Shown here: in pieces, positions 1 through 9,063 of the stretch
How positions within the stretch are numbered: the stretch's first letter is position 1
Layout of the letters: each line of letters begins with the position of its first letter
Origin: [Leptolyngbya] sp. PCC 7376
Lineage (GTDB): Bacteria > Cyanobacteriota > Cyanobacteriia > Cyanobacteriales > MRBY01
Reading direction: 5' to 3'
Assembly: GCF_000316605.1 (NCBI RefSeq)
Contig: NC_019683.1
Location: 1,782,036 to 1,846,035, forward strand
DNA: 64,000 nt
Made by a program: the position numbers and the translations under genes
The notes under the pieces: generated by a model
What the model was told of the DNA's origin: nothing
Seen by the model: the letters and a program-made list of their open reading frames with translations, nothing else
Databases searched by the model: none

Positions 1-956
1 ATGATATCTAGGTTTTCGGTAGGCGATGGTTGCCAAGGTTTGGTTCCCGCAAAAATGACAGTCCCTTGATGTCGGGCGATCGCCGCCACAAATTTTTCAT
101 AGAAGCATTGATGATCGCTTTGCCAGAGTAAATCTGCTTGTTCGACAAATAGAATCGCATTTTGGAACCAAGCTTCTCGCAACAGAATTGGGATTAGCGA
201 CAAATTTTGCTCGGTGGCAGTTAAAAAACTTTTTAGGTTGACGCCTAAAAAAGATTGTTGCAGAGAAGAGGCGATCGCCGCCGCTGTATCCAGTTGTATC
301 GCTGAATATTTTCCCTTCAGATAAAGCCGTAGGGGTTGATTTTCCTGTTGATGTGCAGCCGCAAATTTGCAGAGTTTTTGTTGGAGTGGCGAAGTGCTAG
401 TTGCAGGAATCGGCTGTTCGAGAACGCAACTATTTTGTAAGCGATTATCTAGTCCGGGCTGTTGTAGCAATAAACGAATCAATTGCTGATCCAACACCAC
501 AAAATGACTGATTAAACTAGGTTTAACACGATTGAGCGGCGGTAATAATTGAATAATTTGCTGGACTATTAATGGCGAACCACTGGCAAAAGCTGATCGT
601 TTTTCGAGGCGATCGCCCGCAGTGTCACACAACAATTTCAAGGCGAGATCAATAGTCGGGTGTTCGCTTAGTGAATCCTTTTGCAGATGGGCGTACACTT
701 CCCCATAACTTGAATCTAATTCTGGGGCGATCGCCAAAGCAATCACATCTAATTCAAACTCGGTCAGTTGGAGCGCTGCGGCCAAGTTCAGCAGAAAAGG
801 ATTTTGGTACTCCTCTAGAGTTTCAGTCGCAGAAAAATTAGGATATGTTTTCGCTTCATCTCGTTGCAATGCTTGACCAATAAAAAAATCAACCCGCCGC
901 ACCAACTCGTACAGGGGTTGAAATTTTTCTAAATTGGAATCGAATGTGTCGGTCAT
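1..956 (-). CDS. AAA+ ATPase of the contractile-injection-associated type, N-terminal part (cut by window edge)
   Basis: An open frame of 318 codons runs from an ATG at 956 off the left edge, with no stop; only the N-terminal part of the protein is in the window. It reads MTDTFDSNLEKF..., then an all-helical region containing LTEFELDVIALAIAPELDSS and HPTIDLALKLLC, then ASGSPLIVQQIIQLL. I recognise this order (E-L-D motif, P-T-x-D-L-A-L-x-L-L, then a SPLI block) from the N-terminal region of large AAA+ ATPases that often sit beside phage-tail-like contractile injection systems and also occur alone in cyanobacteria. Later blocks (FVEQADLLW, TVIFAGTKPW) look like a degenerate first AAA module; the catalytic Walker A/B core should lie to the left of the window. 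The stop of the upstream pentapeptide gene is 4 bp away, so the two are probably cotranscribed. The link to an injection system is family knowledge; no tail genes are visible here. Confidence 0.75.
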   Translation of the reverse strand, partial: MTDTFDSNLEKFQPLYELVRRVDFFIGQALQRDEAKTYPNFSATETLEEYQNPFLLNLAAALQLTEFELDVIALAIAPELDSSYGEVYAHLQKDSLSEHPTIDLALKLLCDTAGDRLEKRSAFASGSPLIVQQIIQLLPPLNRVKPSLISHFVVLDQQLIRLLLQQPGLDNRLQNSCVLEQPIPATSTSPLQQKLCKFAAAHQQENQPLRLYLKGKYSAIQLDTAAAIASSLQQSFLGVNLKSFLTATEQNLSLIPILLREAWFQNAILFVEQADLLWQSDHQCFYEKFVAAIARHQGTVIFAGTKPWQPSPTENLDI

Positions 957-959
957 GCC

Positions 960-1472
960 CTAGGGACAGTAAAGGGATTCAGCGGTGTCAACCCCGGTAT
1001 CGGGATTTGTTCCCGTCGCGAGGTCACAGAGTTTATCGTTCTCATTTTTTAGGATAAGCGCATCTGTAAAATCTGCACCATCAATCACTGTGCTCGGCGT
1101 AATTTTTACGCTAGCAAGGTACGCTCCTTCAAGGTTGGCATTGGTGAAATTCGCGTGACCAATCCGTGCCGAATCCAAAACCGCGCCCCGCATATCTGCC
1201 CCTTCAAAATTCACAAATTCGAGGTTCGCAGAGAAAAAACGCACACCGCGCAAATCGCAATAACTAAAGTCACTGCCTCGCAAACTGGAGAGGTCATAGC
1301 TATTATCGCGGAGATCCTGATGGGAAAAATCCTCTTGAATAAAGGTGCGCTTGTTGTAATCCACCGCCAAAGCATCGGGACTAAACACAATCGCCATTCC
1401 GCCAACCATCATTAGCGCAACACAGGCGATCGCCACCTTCGAAAAAAATGTTGTGATGAGTCGCTTGATCAC
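960..1472 (-). CDS. Exported pentapeptide-repeat protein
   Basis: A 170-residue protein. Residues 1-37 form a typical signal peptide: basic start MIKR, a hydrophobic core around VALMMVGGMAIVF, and a likely cleavage after ALA. Residues about 48-135 are pentapeptide repeats of the A(D/N)LxG type (DLSSLRGSDFSYCDLRG, ANLEFVNFEGADMRGA, ANFTNANLEGAYLA), which fold as a right-handed quadrilateral beta helix. The C-terminal tail has two cysteines (KLCDLATG and the final YCP). It probably sits in the periplasm or thylakoid lumen, where cyanobacteria have several such proteins. No catalytic residues are known for this fold. It lies 4 bp upstream of the AAA+ gene, suggesting one transcript. Its molecular role is unknown. 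Confidence 0.85.
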   Translation of the reverse strand: MIKRLITTFFSKVAIACVALMMVGGMAIVFSPDALAVDYNKRTFIQEDFSHQDLRDNSYDLSSLRGSDFSYCDLRGVRFFSANLEFVNFEGADMRGAVLDSARIGHANFTNANLEGAYLASVKITPSTVIDGADFTDALILKNENDKLCDLATGTNPDTGVDTAESLYCP

Positions 1473-1567
1473 GACAGAAACCTCAACTCACTATTGATAT
1501 GTATTTATTAGGAGTATTTTATACTTATTCAATCGACAGGTATGGCGCAGAGGCGAGATTCGTAACC

Positions 1568-2356
1568 TTATGCAGAAGCAGATTTGAACTTAATCTTTTC
1601 GAGAAAAGACAAAGGCCGACTCATATTCTCCGCAAACCCCAGAATATTGCGATCACGATGTTCGTAAAGTAATTCACCATCAACATCAAACAAAAATGTG
1701 CCGCCTCGTTGGGTCATGTAGCTCGCATCCGGCACATAAGTTGACCAATTGCCCAGCACTTCACCCATATTGCGCAAGCGTAATGTCGCCAGCTCTAATG
1801 GACGTTGATAGCCTTTGCCGCCAGCTGATTCAAAGAATTTGCCCTTGAGCTCAGGTAAAGGCGGAGCATTAACGATTTCCTCGTCACCAAATAATTGTGG
1901 TGCAGTTTTATCACCGATATAGCCCCGAAATACTTCTTTCAAGGTTCCCGGACTCGCAATACCTGCACACATCAACATCAAATTCACCCAAGCCTGTTGA
2001 CCTGCTTTCAATCCCGGAAACTGCCATTGCAAGCCAGAATACAATCCTAGTTTCTGATGTAATTCGGCAGTCGGATCAATAAATAATTTCTCTGGGTCAA
2101 ACCCTGTATAGTCGCAAAACTTCTGACCAGACTGACGATCGCCAATTCCAACTGCAACCACATTTAAATCGGCAATGAGAGACTGATCTTTTTTGAGCCA
2201 CCAGGCATATTCGAGACTATCAAAATCTCCGAGCTGAGATAGGATGAGAATTAAAAGAGGTTGCTGTAAAACTATATCCTTGGGTGCTGGAGCAGCAAAA
2301 CTATTATTCGCAACTCGCGTTAAAGTCGTCTCTTGAAGAATATTTAGAGTATTCAC
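1568..2356 (-). CDS. AhpC/TSA-like thioredoxin-fold protein lacking the peroxidatic cysteine
   Basis: A 262-residue soluble protein with the peroxiredoxin-like layout: strand PLLILILSQLGDFDSLEYAWWL (about 34-55), then VVAVGIGD, KFCDYTGF, LFIDPTAELHQKLGLY, and GTFLFDVDGELLYEHRDRN near the C terminus. This matches the AhpC/TSA (PRXL2-like) family of cyanobacteria. Where members carry a cysteine or CxxC after the first strand, this protein has LGDFDS, so thiol peroxidase activity is unlikely; the remaining cysteines (KFCDY, MLMCAG) are not at the catalytic place. It is divergently oriented to the large PAS kinase, and the 95 bp between them hold a HIP1 site and presumably both promoters. Family assignment is fairly safe; function is open. 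Confidence 0.75.
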   Translation of the reverse strand: MNTLNILQETTLTRVANNSFAAPAPKDIVLQQPLLILILSQLGDFDSLEYAWWLKKDQSLIADLNVVAVGIGDRQSGQKFCDYTGFDPEKLFIDPTAELHQKLGLYSGLQWQFPGLKAGQQAWVNLMLMCAGIASPGTLKEVFRGYIGDKTAPQLFGDEEIVNAPPLPELKGKFFESAGGKGYQRPLELATLRLRNMGEVLGNWSTYVPDASYMTQRGGTFLFDVDGELLYEHRDRNILGFAENMSRPLSFLEKIKFKSASA

Positions 2357-2451
2357 AATCCCACCACGATAGTACTTATAAAAACTTTACATAATCCTCA
2401 CGAAAAACGGTAGGCGATCGCCCTAGAGTAGGGCAACGTACTGGCAAGGCT

Positions 2452-5400
2452 ATGAAAGCAGTTCCTTCTGTCATCGCTTTCCTGTCTGCAAAACAGGAGT
2501 CCTATAAACAGCTTCAAACATTATTGCAACGGAGTAATAGTCGTCAGTTTCAAGTGAACTGGCTAGATCTTCGCCAAGAATGGTCTGATGAACAACTCGC
2601 ACAATACGACATTTTTTTAAGTGATGCTCCCACAGCTTATTTAGTTGAGAAGCAGCACTTGTTCGCCAGCAAATTTTTATTTTGGTTGACAGATTCAGAA
2701 ACCATTCAAGCGGAACTCATACAGCAACCTATTACCGATTGCTTTTTGTGGTCTGAATTTAACGGTGATTTGTTGAGTCATTGTTTGCGTCGCCAAAGGC
2801 ATCTTCAGCCTGTCCAGCAATCTCCTTCTGCAGAACTCGAAGAAACTCAGGGCGATCGCCCACGCGAAGCATCTCCATCACAAAATCTTGAGCACATTCC
2901 TCTACAACCACTCAACGATTACTACGAAAAGACCCCGGCAATGCTCCATTCGATTAACCCAAAAGGTGAAATCGTTGCCGTGAGTGATCGCTGGCTAGAA
3001 GTGATGGGCTACGAACGACAGGAGGTACTTGGATGCAAAGCTATCGACTTCCTCACTCCCCAATTTCAAGCCTATGGCATAAAGATGATTGCTTTACTGC
3101 AACAGCAAGGCTTTATTGAAGATGTTGACTATCAATTTGTGAAAAAAAATGGCGAGATTATTGATATAACTCTCTCAGCAGTTGTGGAGAATGTGGGTGA
3201 TGAAAAACGATGTTTAGCCATCCTGACTGACATCACTGATCGCAACCGTTTAGCCAAAGAATTACAGACCTACCAAGCTCATCTACAAAGCATTATTCAA
3301 ACCAGAACCCAAGCACTTGCCAATAGTGAAGCCCGGCTCAGAAGTGTCTTTGAATGTGCGCCACTAGGCATTTTTGAAATGGATCTCGCTGGCAATCTTC
3401 GGTTTGCTAATCATCACTTTTCAGAGATGGTGGGAAAAAACATTGATGAACTTATCGGTTGCAATCTTACGACAGTTACAAATAGCGAAGATCTTGAGTT
3501 TACAAATGAGCTGTTGAACGATTTTGCTAACAATGATTTTGAAGGTTTTAATCATGATCTACGTTATTGCCGTGGAGACAGATGGTTCTGGGGTCATCTC
3601 CGCATTGCTCCCGTCCAAGATGTCTACGGCAATACAGAGTACCTCATTGCGACGGTGGAAAATATTCATGAACGCAAGTTAATCGAAGAGTCCCTGCGCA
3701 CGAGTAAAGCACGGTTACTAGCGGCTCAAAAGATTGCCAATATCGGCATTTGGGAATGGGATATCGAGCGGGATCAAACCTATTGGTCAGCCGAAATTTT
3801 TAAAATATATGGCTTACCAGTCAATAGTTTTCAGCCTAACTCTAAGAGTTTCTTTGAACGACTACATCCTGATGATCTACCCAGTATTCAGACGGTAATT
3901 CAAAAAATCCTTAATAATCAAGAGTTTCCTGAATATTGGGAATATCGCATCATCACCCCCACAGGCACAACAAAAACGATCAAGGATTTTTATGAAATTG
4001 TGCGGGATGAGGCAGGTGAAATCATTAAGTTGCGAGGGGCCGTCCAAGATATTACCGACTATACAAATACGATTGCAGCACTAGAGGCAAGTGAAGCGAG
4101 GCTTTCTAGGGCACAGACGATCGCTCATATCGGTATTTGGGAATGGGATGCAATTCAAAATCAAACCTATTGGTCAGATGAAACTTTTAGAATGTATGGC
4201 TTGCCTATCGGTAGTTGCCAACCGACCATAGAGACTTTTTTAGGACTAGTACATCCAGATGATCGTCCAGCAATTGTCACGCGAATCGAAGCTCTGCTCA
4301 ACGGCGAACCAGTAACAGAATTTTCTGAATACCGCATCATCACCCCAGCAGGAGAAACAAAAATTATTCGGGATTTCCATGAAGCGGTATACGACAAGAC
4401 CGGAAAAGTGATTGCTCTCAGGGGGACAACACTAGATATCACAGAGTCTCAAAATACAATCGCAGCATTAAAAGCTAGTGAGGCTAGACTTTCTCGGGCA
4501 CAGGCGATCGCCAATGTTGGTATTTGGGAATGGGATATCGAAAATGATCAAACCTATTGGTCAGATGAAACCTTCAAAATGTTTGATATTCCTGTCGGGA
4601 GCATTCAGCCGAATGCTGAAGCTTTTCTCAGTTTGTTACATCCAGATGATCGCCTAGTAGCCACAGCGAGAATTGAAAAAATCGTTGATAAGGAGGATAT
4701 CACTAGCTTCTCTGAACGTCGTATTCTCACGCCTAAAGGCCAGACAAAAGTTATCAGGGAGTTCCATGAAACGGTCTGCAATGAGGCAGGAGATCCTGTG
4801 ATGTTATTGGGAGCAACTATCGATATCACTGAGTTTCGACAGGCAATCGTCGCATTAGAAACGAGTGAAGCTCGTCTTGCTCAATCCCAAAAAATTGCAA
4901 AACTAGGCTATTGGGAAAATGACTTAGTCAATAATCAAATCTTTTGGTCTGATACCACCTATGAACTTTTTGGGGTGACACCAGATACTTTTGAGCCAAC
5001 ATTTGAAAGTTTTATCGCACTCGTGCACTCAGATGACCATCAGTGCATTAATGATGCTTTTCAAAATCTTTTACAAGACACAGAGAATACATCTGCACAA
5101 CTAGAATTCCGAGTTGTGACACCGAATGATGATATTAAAGTCATTCGAGCTTATATGGAATCAATTCGAGATGAATCGGGTCAAGCCATTAGCGTTAGAG
5201 GGACAAACCAGGATATCACTGAAGATAAAAAGACTATTTCGGCTTTAGAAGCAAGTGAGGCTCGTCTCGCGAAGGCTCAGAAAGTGGCCAAGGTTGGTGT
5301 CTGGGAATTAGATGTAAAGACCGATATTCTCACTTGGTCAGATGAATGTTTTTATATATTTGATCTTGAACCACAGTCGATTGAGCCCAATTTTGAGTTC

Positions 5401-8313
5401 TTTTTATCTATGGTCGAGCCGGGCGATCGCCCACGTGTCCTTGAAATACGAGAGACTCTCAAATCAAGAAAGACAGTAGATCGGTTTGAGTACCGCATCA
5501 ACACCACTTCCTCTCAAAAAATCATTGTCGAAAATATCGATGTTGTGCAAGATAAGTCAGGAAAAGTCACCCATTTTTCCGGAACATCACAAGATATAAC
5601 TGCTTTCCGACAAACAAGTATCGCTCTCCAAGAAAGTGAAACTCGCTTCCGAGAATTAGTGGAAAACATTGACGAATGTTTCTGGATCAGTCCACCAATA
5701 CCGACAAAACTCAATTATGTTAGCCCAGCTTACGAAAAGATTTGGGGACGCAGTTGCCAAAGTGTTCTAGAAGATTCATGCTCTTGGCTTGAAGCAGCAC
5801 ATTCTGAAGATCAGCCTCATCTCAAAACAGCTCTGAGAAACATGGCAAAAGGAGCGTTATTTAATGAAGAATATCGTGTGATCCGACCTGATGGACAACA
5901 CCGCTGGGTACACTCCCGTTCTGCGCCTATTCATGATGATCACGGTCATTTATTACACCATATTGGTGTGATCACAGACATCAGCGATCGCAAAAAAATA
6001 GAGTTGGAGCTCCGAAGTAGTGAAGCCCGTTTCCGAAGTATCTTTGACCAAGCCAGTCTCGGTATTGCCCAAATTGCTTTAGAAGGAAATTTTCTATTAA
6101 TCAACCAAGCCTTTTGCAATATGCTTGGCTACGAACAAGCAGAAATACAACAATTCCACTGGTTTGAGTTAACCCATCCTGATGACTTAGAAAACTGTTT
6201 TGCCCTCATGGATCAGATGTTCCGAGGGGACATTACGAACATGATTCTCGAAAAACGCTATATACATAAACAGGGTCACCTTGTGTGGGTTAAGGTGATC
6301 ATCTCGTTTATCTATGATGTAGCTGGGAAACCAGAATCTATCCTCACCCTGCTCGAAGACATTAGCGCATACAAAGCTGCAACTACTGAACTAGCTCATA
6401 CCCAAAATCGTTACGAAGATCTCGTCAATGGCGTACATGCAATCATGTACCAATATTCAAGTACCAGAGGCGCAATTTTTTATTCCTCCAGGCTGAAAGA
6501 TATTTTGGGCTATGACGTAGACTACATGCTTGAGAATAGTGGACTTTGGTGTGATTTAATTCACCCCGATGATTACCAAAAAGTCATAGATATTTTTACT
6601 AATCCAGATCCCAATCAACAATATCTTGTGGAATACCGCATCCTCGATGCTAAGGGTAATTGGCGATGGCTAAGTGATAAATCTTTCCGCATTGAACAAA
6701 TTAATAACACTGAGGAATATGTCATTAGTGGTTTAGCCCTCGACATTACCCAGCAAAAGCAAATTGATGCCATCCTCCGCCGTCGTCGTAAACGAGAGAC
6801 GATATTGGCAGAAATTTCTAACCGTATGATTATTGAATCAGAGGTGAATTTGACCGACATTCTGGCATTGCTAGGCGAGATCTTCCAGGCAGATCGTATG
6901 TCGGTGATGTTGAGTCAACCTCAGCGGCCAATGGTGGTAAAGCGTTTGACAGCATGGGTCGCACGGGAAGACTTAATGGTTGATTTGGGACAGCTAGAAG
7001 AAATTGATCTAAGCCCTTATCCTTGGTGGCTAGAGCACTGGCGAGATCAACGTTCGATTTTCATAAACCGGAATAGCCCGTTGCCAGAGTCTGCTGAAAT
7101 GGAGCGGGAATTTCTGGCAAGCTTTAATGTGAAAGCAGTGATGTGGTTGCCATTACAGAATCACAATGGTGAGCACTGGGGTTACATTGAATGTTCTTCG
7201 ACAGCGATAGATCATCCGTTGTGGTCAAAGGAGGATGCGGATCTCTTGGCGATCGCCGGTAATCTCATCTACAACTATCTGACTCGCAAACAATATACCC
7301 AGCAACTGGAACGGGCAAAGGAACAGGCTGAAACGGCCAACTATGCAAAAAGCCAGTTTTTGACGAGTATGAGTCATGAATTGCGGACGCCCTTAAATAC
7401 AATTTTGGGTTTTGCGCAAGTAATGGGAGAGTCAAAGATTTTTCCAGCACAGCATCGTCAGCATTTAGATATTCTTCACGCATCAGGCAAAAAACTATTA
7501 ATACTCCTCAATGAAATTCTTGAGTTAGCACGCTTTGAAGATGGAGAAGAATCATTAAATCTGGGACTCTTTAATTTGTTTGGCCTTCTCGATGATTTAC
7601 ACAATATGTTCCGAGCAACAATGGTTCAAAAAAATCTAGAGTTTCAAATCCAGCGCAGTGCCGATTTGCCACGTTACATTACCGCAGATCAAACAAAGCT
7701 CCATTCAGTTTTAATTCATCTCCTCAGTAATGCAAGCAAATTTACGACAGTAGGCCATGTCAGGTTGATTGTAGAAGTGATAAGCCAAGAACCTCTCATC
7801 ATTCGTTTTAGTGTAAGCGATACAGGGATTGGGATTAAGGAGTTGGAACAGCCACGATTATTCGAAGATTTTGTACAACTAGAGGCTGGCGATCGCCATG
7901 GTCAGGGTAGTGGACTGGGATTAGCCCTGAGCCAAAAATTCGTAAAATTAATGGGCGGAGAAATCAACGTTAGCAGTCAACCAAATCGAGGGTCTTGTTT
8001 TTCATTCGAGTTACGGTGTGACGCTGAAAGACTAGAAGAAGAGCCATCCCCGGACAATCTCGCTCAAAATTTAGTTGAGCTGAAATCGCTAACCCAATCA
8101 GATATAGAGGCATTACCGATCGAATGGCGCAAAGAATTCTACAAAGCAGCCTGCGCAGCACGTACTAACACCTTAGAACAACTATTGCAGACATTACCGC
8201 CTAGCACTGAGGCGATCGCCCAACAACTGCAAACATTAATAAACCAACTAAATTTTGAAACCTTGGCGAAACTCACACAGCCAACAGAATTATCCGACGA
8301 ACCAAAACAATGA
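2452..8313 (+). CDS. Sensor histidine kinase with about ten PAS domains and a GAF domain
   Basis: A 1953-residue, apparently soluble kinase with no membrane segment. Order: a degenerate receiver-like N-terminal region (1-115), PAS1 (about 160-265), PAS2 (285-410), five closely similar PAS/PAC units starting near residues 416, 546, 674, 803 and 931 (each about 129 residues, opening SEARLxxAQxIAxxGxWExD), PAS8-10 (about 1060-1435), GAF (about 1445-1605), HisKA with the H box SMSHELRTPLN (His 1642) and an HATPase domain (NASK, DTGIGI, GSGLGLAL). The last 100 residues are the helical tail often found in cyanobacterial hybrid kinases (LTQSDIEALPIEWRKEF). There is no C-terminal receiver, so a separate response regulator must exist; none is adjacent. 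The PAS run suggests multi-signal input or a signalling rod. The gene is monocistronic and ends before a terminator. Confidence 0.93.
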   Translation: MKAVPSVIAFLSAKQESYKQLQTLLQRSNSRQFQVNWLDLRQEWSDEQLAQYDIFLSDAPTAYLVEKQHLFASKFLFWLTDSETIQAELIQQPITDCFLWSEFNGDLLSHCLRRQRHLQPVQQSPSAELEETQGDRPREASPSQNLEHIPLQPLNDYYEKTPAMLHSINPKGEIVAVSDRWLEVMGYERQEVLGCKAIDFLTPQFQAYGIKMIALLQQQGFIEDVDYQFVKKNGEIIDITLSAVVENVGDEKRCLAILTDITDRNRLAKELQTYQAHLQSIIQTRTQALANSEARLRSVFECAPLGIFEMDLAGNLRFANHHFSEMVGKNIDELIGCNLTTVTNSEDLEFTNELLNDFANNDFEGFNHDLRYCRGDRWFWGHLRIAPVQDVYGNTEYLIATVENIHERKLIEESLRTSKARLLAAQKIANIGIWEWDIERDQTYWSAEIFKIYGLPVNSFQPNSKSFFERLHPDDLPSIQTVIQKILNNQEFPEYWEYRIITPTGTTKTIKDFYEIVRDEAGEIIKLRGAVQDITDYTNTIAALEASEARLSRAQTIAHIGIWEWDAIQNQTYWSDETFRMYGLPIGSCQPTIETFLGLVHPDDRPAIVTRIEALLNGEPVTEFSEYRIITPAGETKIIRDFHEAVYDKTGKVIALRGTTLDITESQNTIAALKASEARLSRAQAIANVGIWEWDIENDQTYWSDETFKMFDIPVGSIQPNAEAFLSLLHPDDRLVATARIEKIVDKEDITSFSERRILTPKGQTKVIREFHETVCNEAGDPVMLLGATIDITEFRQAIVALETSEARLAQSQKIAKLGYWENDLVNNQIFWSDTTYELFGVTPDTFEPTFESFIALVHSDDHQCINDAFQNLLQDTENTSAQLEFRVVTPNDDIKVIRAYMESIRDESGQAISVRGTNQDITEDKKTISALEASEARLAKAQKVAKVGVWELDVKTDILTWSDECFYIFDLEPQSIEPNFEFFLSMVEPGDRPRVLEIRETLKSRKTVDRFEYRINTTSSQKIIVENIDVVQDKSGKVTHFSGTSQDITAFRQTSIALQESETRFRELVENIDECFWISPPIPTKLNYVSPAYEKIWGRSCQSVLEDSCSWLEAAHSEDQPHLKTALRNMAKGALFNEEYRVIRPDGQHRWVHSRSAPIHDDHGHLLHHIGVITDISDRKKIELELRSSEARFRSIFDQASLGIAQIALEGNFLLINQAFCNMLGYEQAEIQQFHWFELTHPDDLENCFALMDQMFRGDITNMILEKRYIHKQGHLVWVKVIISFIYDVAGKPESILTLLEDISAYKAATTELAHTQNRYEDLVNGVHAIMYQYSSTRGAIFYSSRLKDILGYDVDYMLENSGLWCDLIHPDDYQKVIDIFTNPDPNQQYLVEYRILDAKGNWRWLSDKSFRIEQINNTEEYVISGLALDITQQKQIDAILRRRRKRETILAEISNRMIIESEVNLTDILALLGEIFQADRMSVMLSQPQRPMVVKRLTAWVAREDLMVDLGQLEEIDLSPYPWWLEHWRDQRSIFINRNSPLPESAEMEREFLASFNVKAVMWLPLQNHNGEHWGYIECSSTAIDHPLWSKEDADLLAIAGNLIYNYLTRKQYTQQLERAKEQAETANYAKSQFLTSMSHELRTPLNTILGFAQVMGESKIFPAQHRQHLDILHASGKKLLILLNEILELARFEDGEESLNLGLFNLFGLLDDLHNMFRATMVQKNLEFQIQRSADLPRYITADQTKLHSVLIHLLSNASKFTTVGHVRLIVEVISQEPLIIRFSVSDTGIGIKELEQPRLFEDFVQLEAGDRHGQGSGLGLALSQKFVKLMGGEINVSSQPNRGSCFSFELRCDAERLEEEPSPDNLAQNLVELKSLTQSDIEALPIEWRKEFYKAACAARTNTLEQLLQTLPPSTEAIAQQLQTLINQLNFETLAKLTQPTELSDEPKQ

Positions 8314-8431
8314 TCACCTGCTAGAAACGCACCACCAAGTTTATGCTTTAATTATCTTCACGTTAAACTCTAAATCGCAAAATCAAAGTTGCAGCGATCA
8401 CCCAATCACCCCAGGATTTTTGCAAATAAAA

Positions 8432-8460
8432 AAGAGGCCTAACCCTAAGTTAAACCTCTT
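8432..8460. terminator. Bidirectional terminator between the PAS kinase and tRNA-fMet
   Basis: Inverted repeat: AAGAGG pairs with CCTCTT, followed after two mismatches by TAAC/GTTA around a 5-nt loop. A T-rich run (CTTTATTT) follows on the plus strand, and on the minus strand the stem is followed by CTTTTTTATT. It can therefore end both the kinase transcript and the convergent tRNA transcript. Confidence 0.7.
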
Positions 8461-8474
8461 CTTTATTTCTGATT

Positions 8475-8551
<77 letters not shown>

Positions 8552-8667
8552 CCGCTCCTACTAGCATAGCAACTTAATTTGAGAAGTGCAACCGCTAGAG
8601 AAATATTTTTTTTGGGCTCGGAGAAGTAAGTATTGAGAAGTCTGAGTGGTAGTAGGGGGTCAATCCC

Positions 8668-8877
8668 TTAACATACTTGCAATTGACCACGAATAATCGA
8701 ACGGATAATACGGTTAACAACTAAACGTTCTTCTTCCTGGAGATGATCATCGCAACAAGCCACCATTAAGCCATAGCGATCACCTTCGTGAACCTCACCG
8801 GAGCAGGAAATATCAGCCAACATTTGGTAGATCGCGCCGGGAAGAAGTTGAGCAGGGGGAATATGAGAAAAAGCCAT
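8668..8877 (-). CDS. Small conserved cyanobacterial protein, function unknown
   Basis: A 69-residue protein, MAFSHIPPAQLLPGAIYQML..., with a DRYGLMVACCDD block and an EEERLVVNRIIRSI helix. I recognise the general pattern (LLPGAxYQML, then DRYGLMxAxxDxxLxEEER, then a basic amphipathic helix) from short proteins common in cyanobacteria, but no function is known to me. It has no signal peptide and no membrane segment. The start is an ATG preceded by TGGAGCAACAACA. It stands alone between the tRNA and the divergent 311-residue membrane protein. Confidence 0.75.
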   Translation of the reverse strand: MAFSHIPPAQLLPGAIYQMLADISCSGEVHEGDRYGLMVACCDDHLQEEERLVVNRIIRSIIRGQLQVC

Positions 8878-9063
8878 TGTTGTTGCTCCATTTCAGCTCT
8901 GCCAAAAAAGTTATAGCTCTGCCAAAATCGTTATACGTCTACGTTAATCATTTTTAGGGAAATCTTAACTTTCAACCGTGACGTTAGCTCTAGGTGATGG
9001 TGAAGGCGATCGCTTAAAATGAGTGATGAAACCACCGTTTTATCGTGATTTATATCACTTGTT

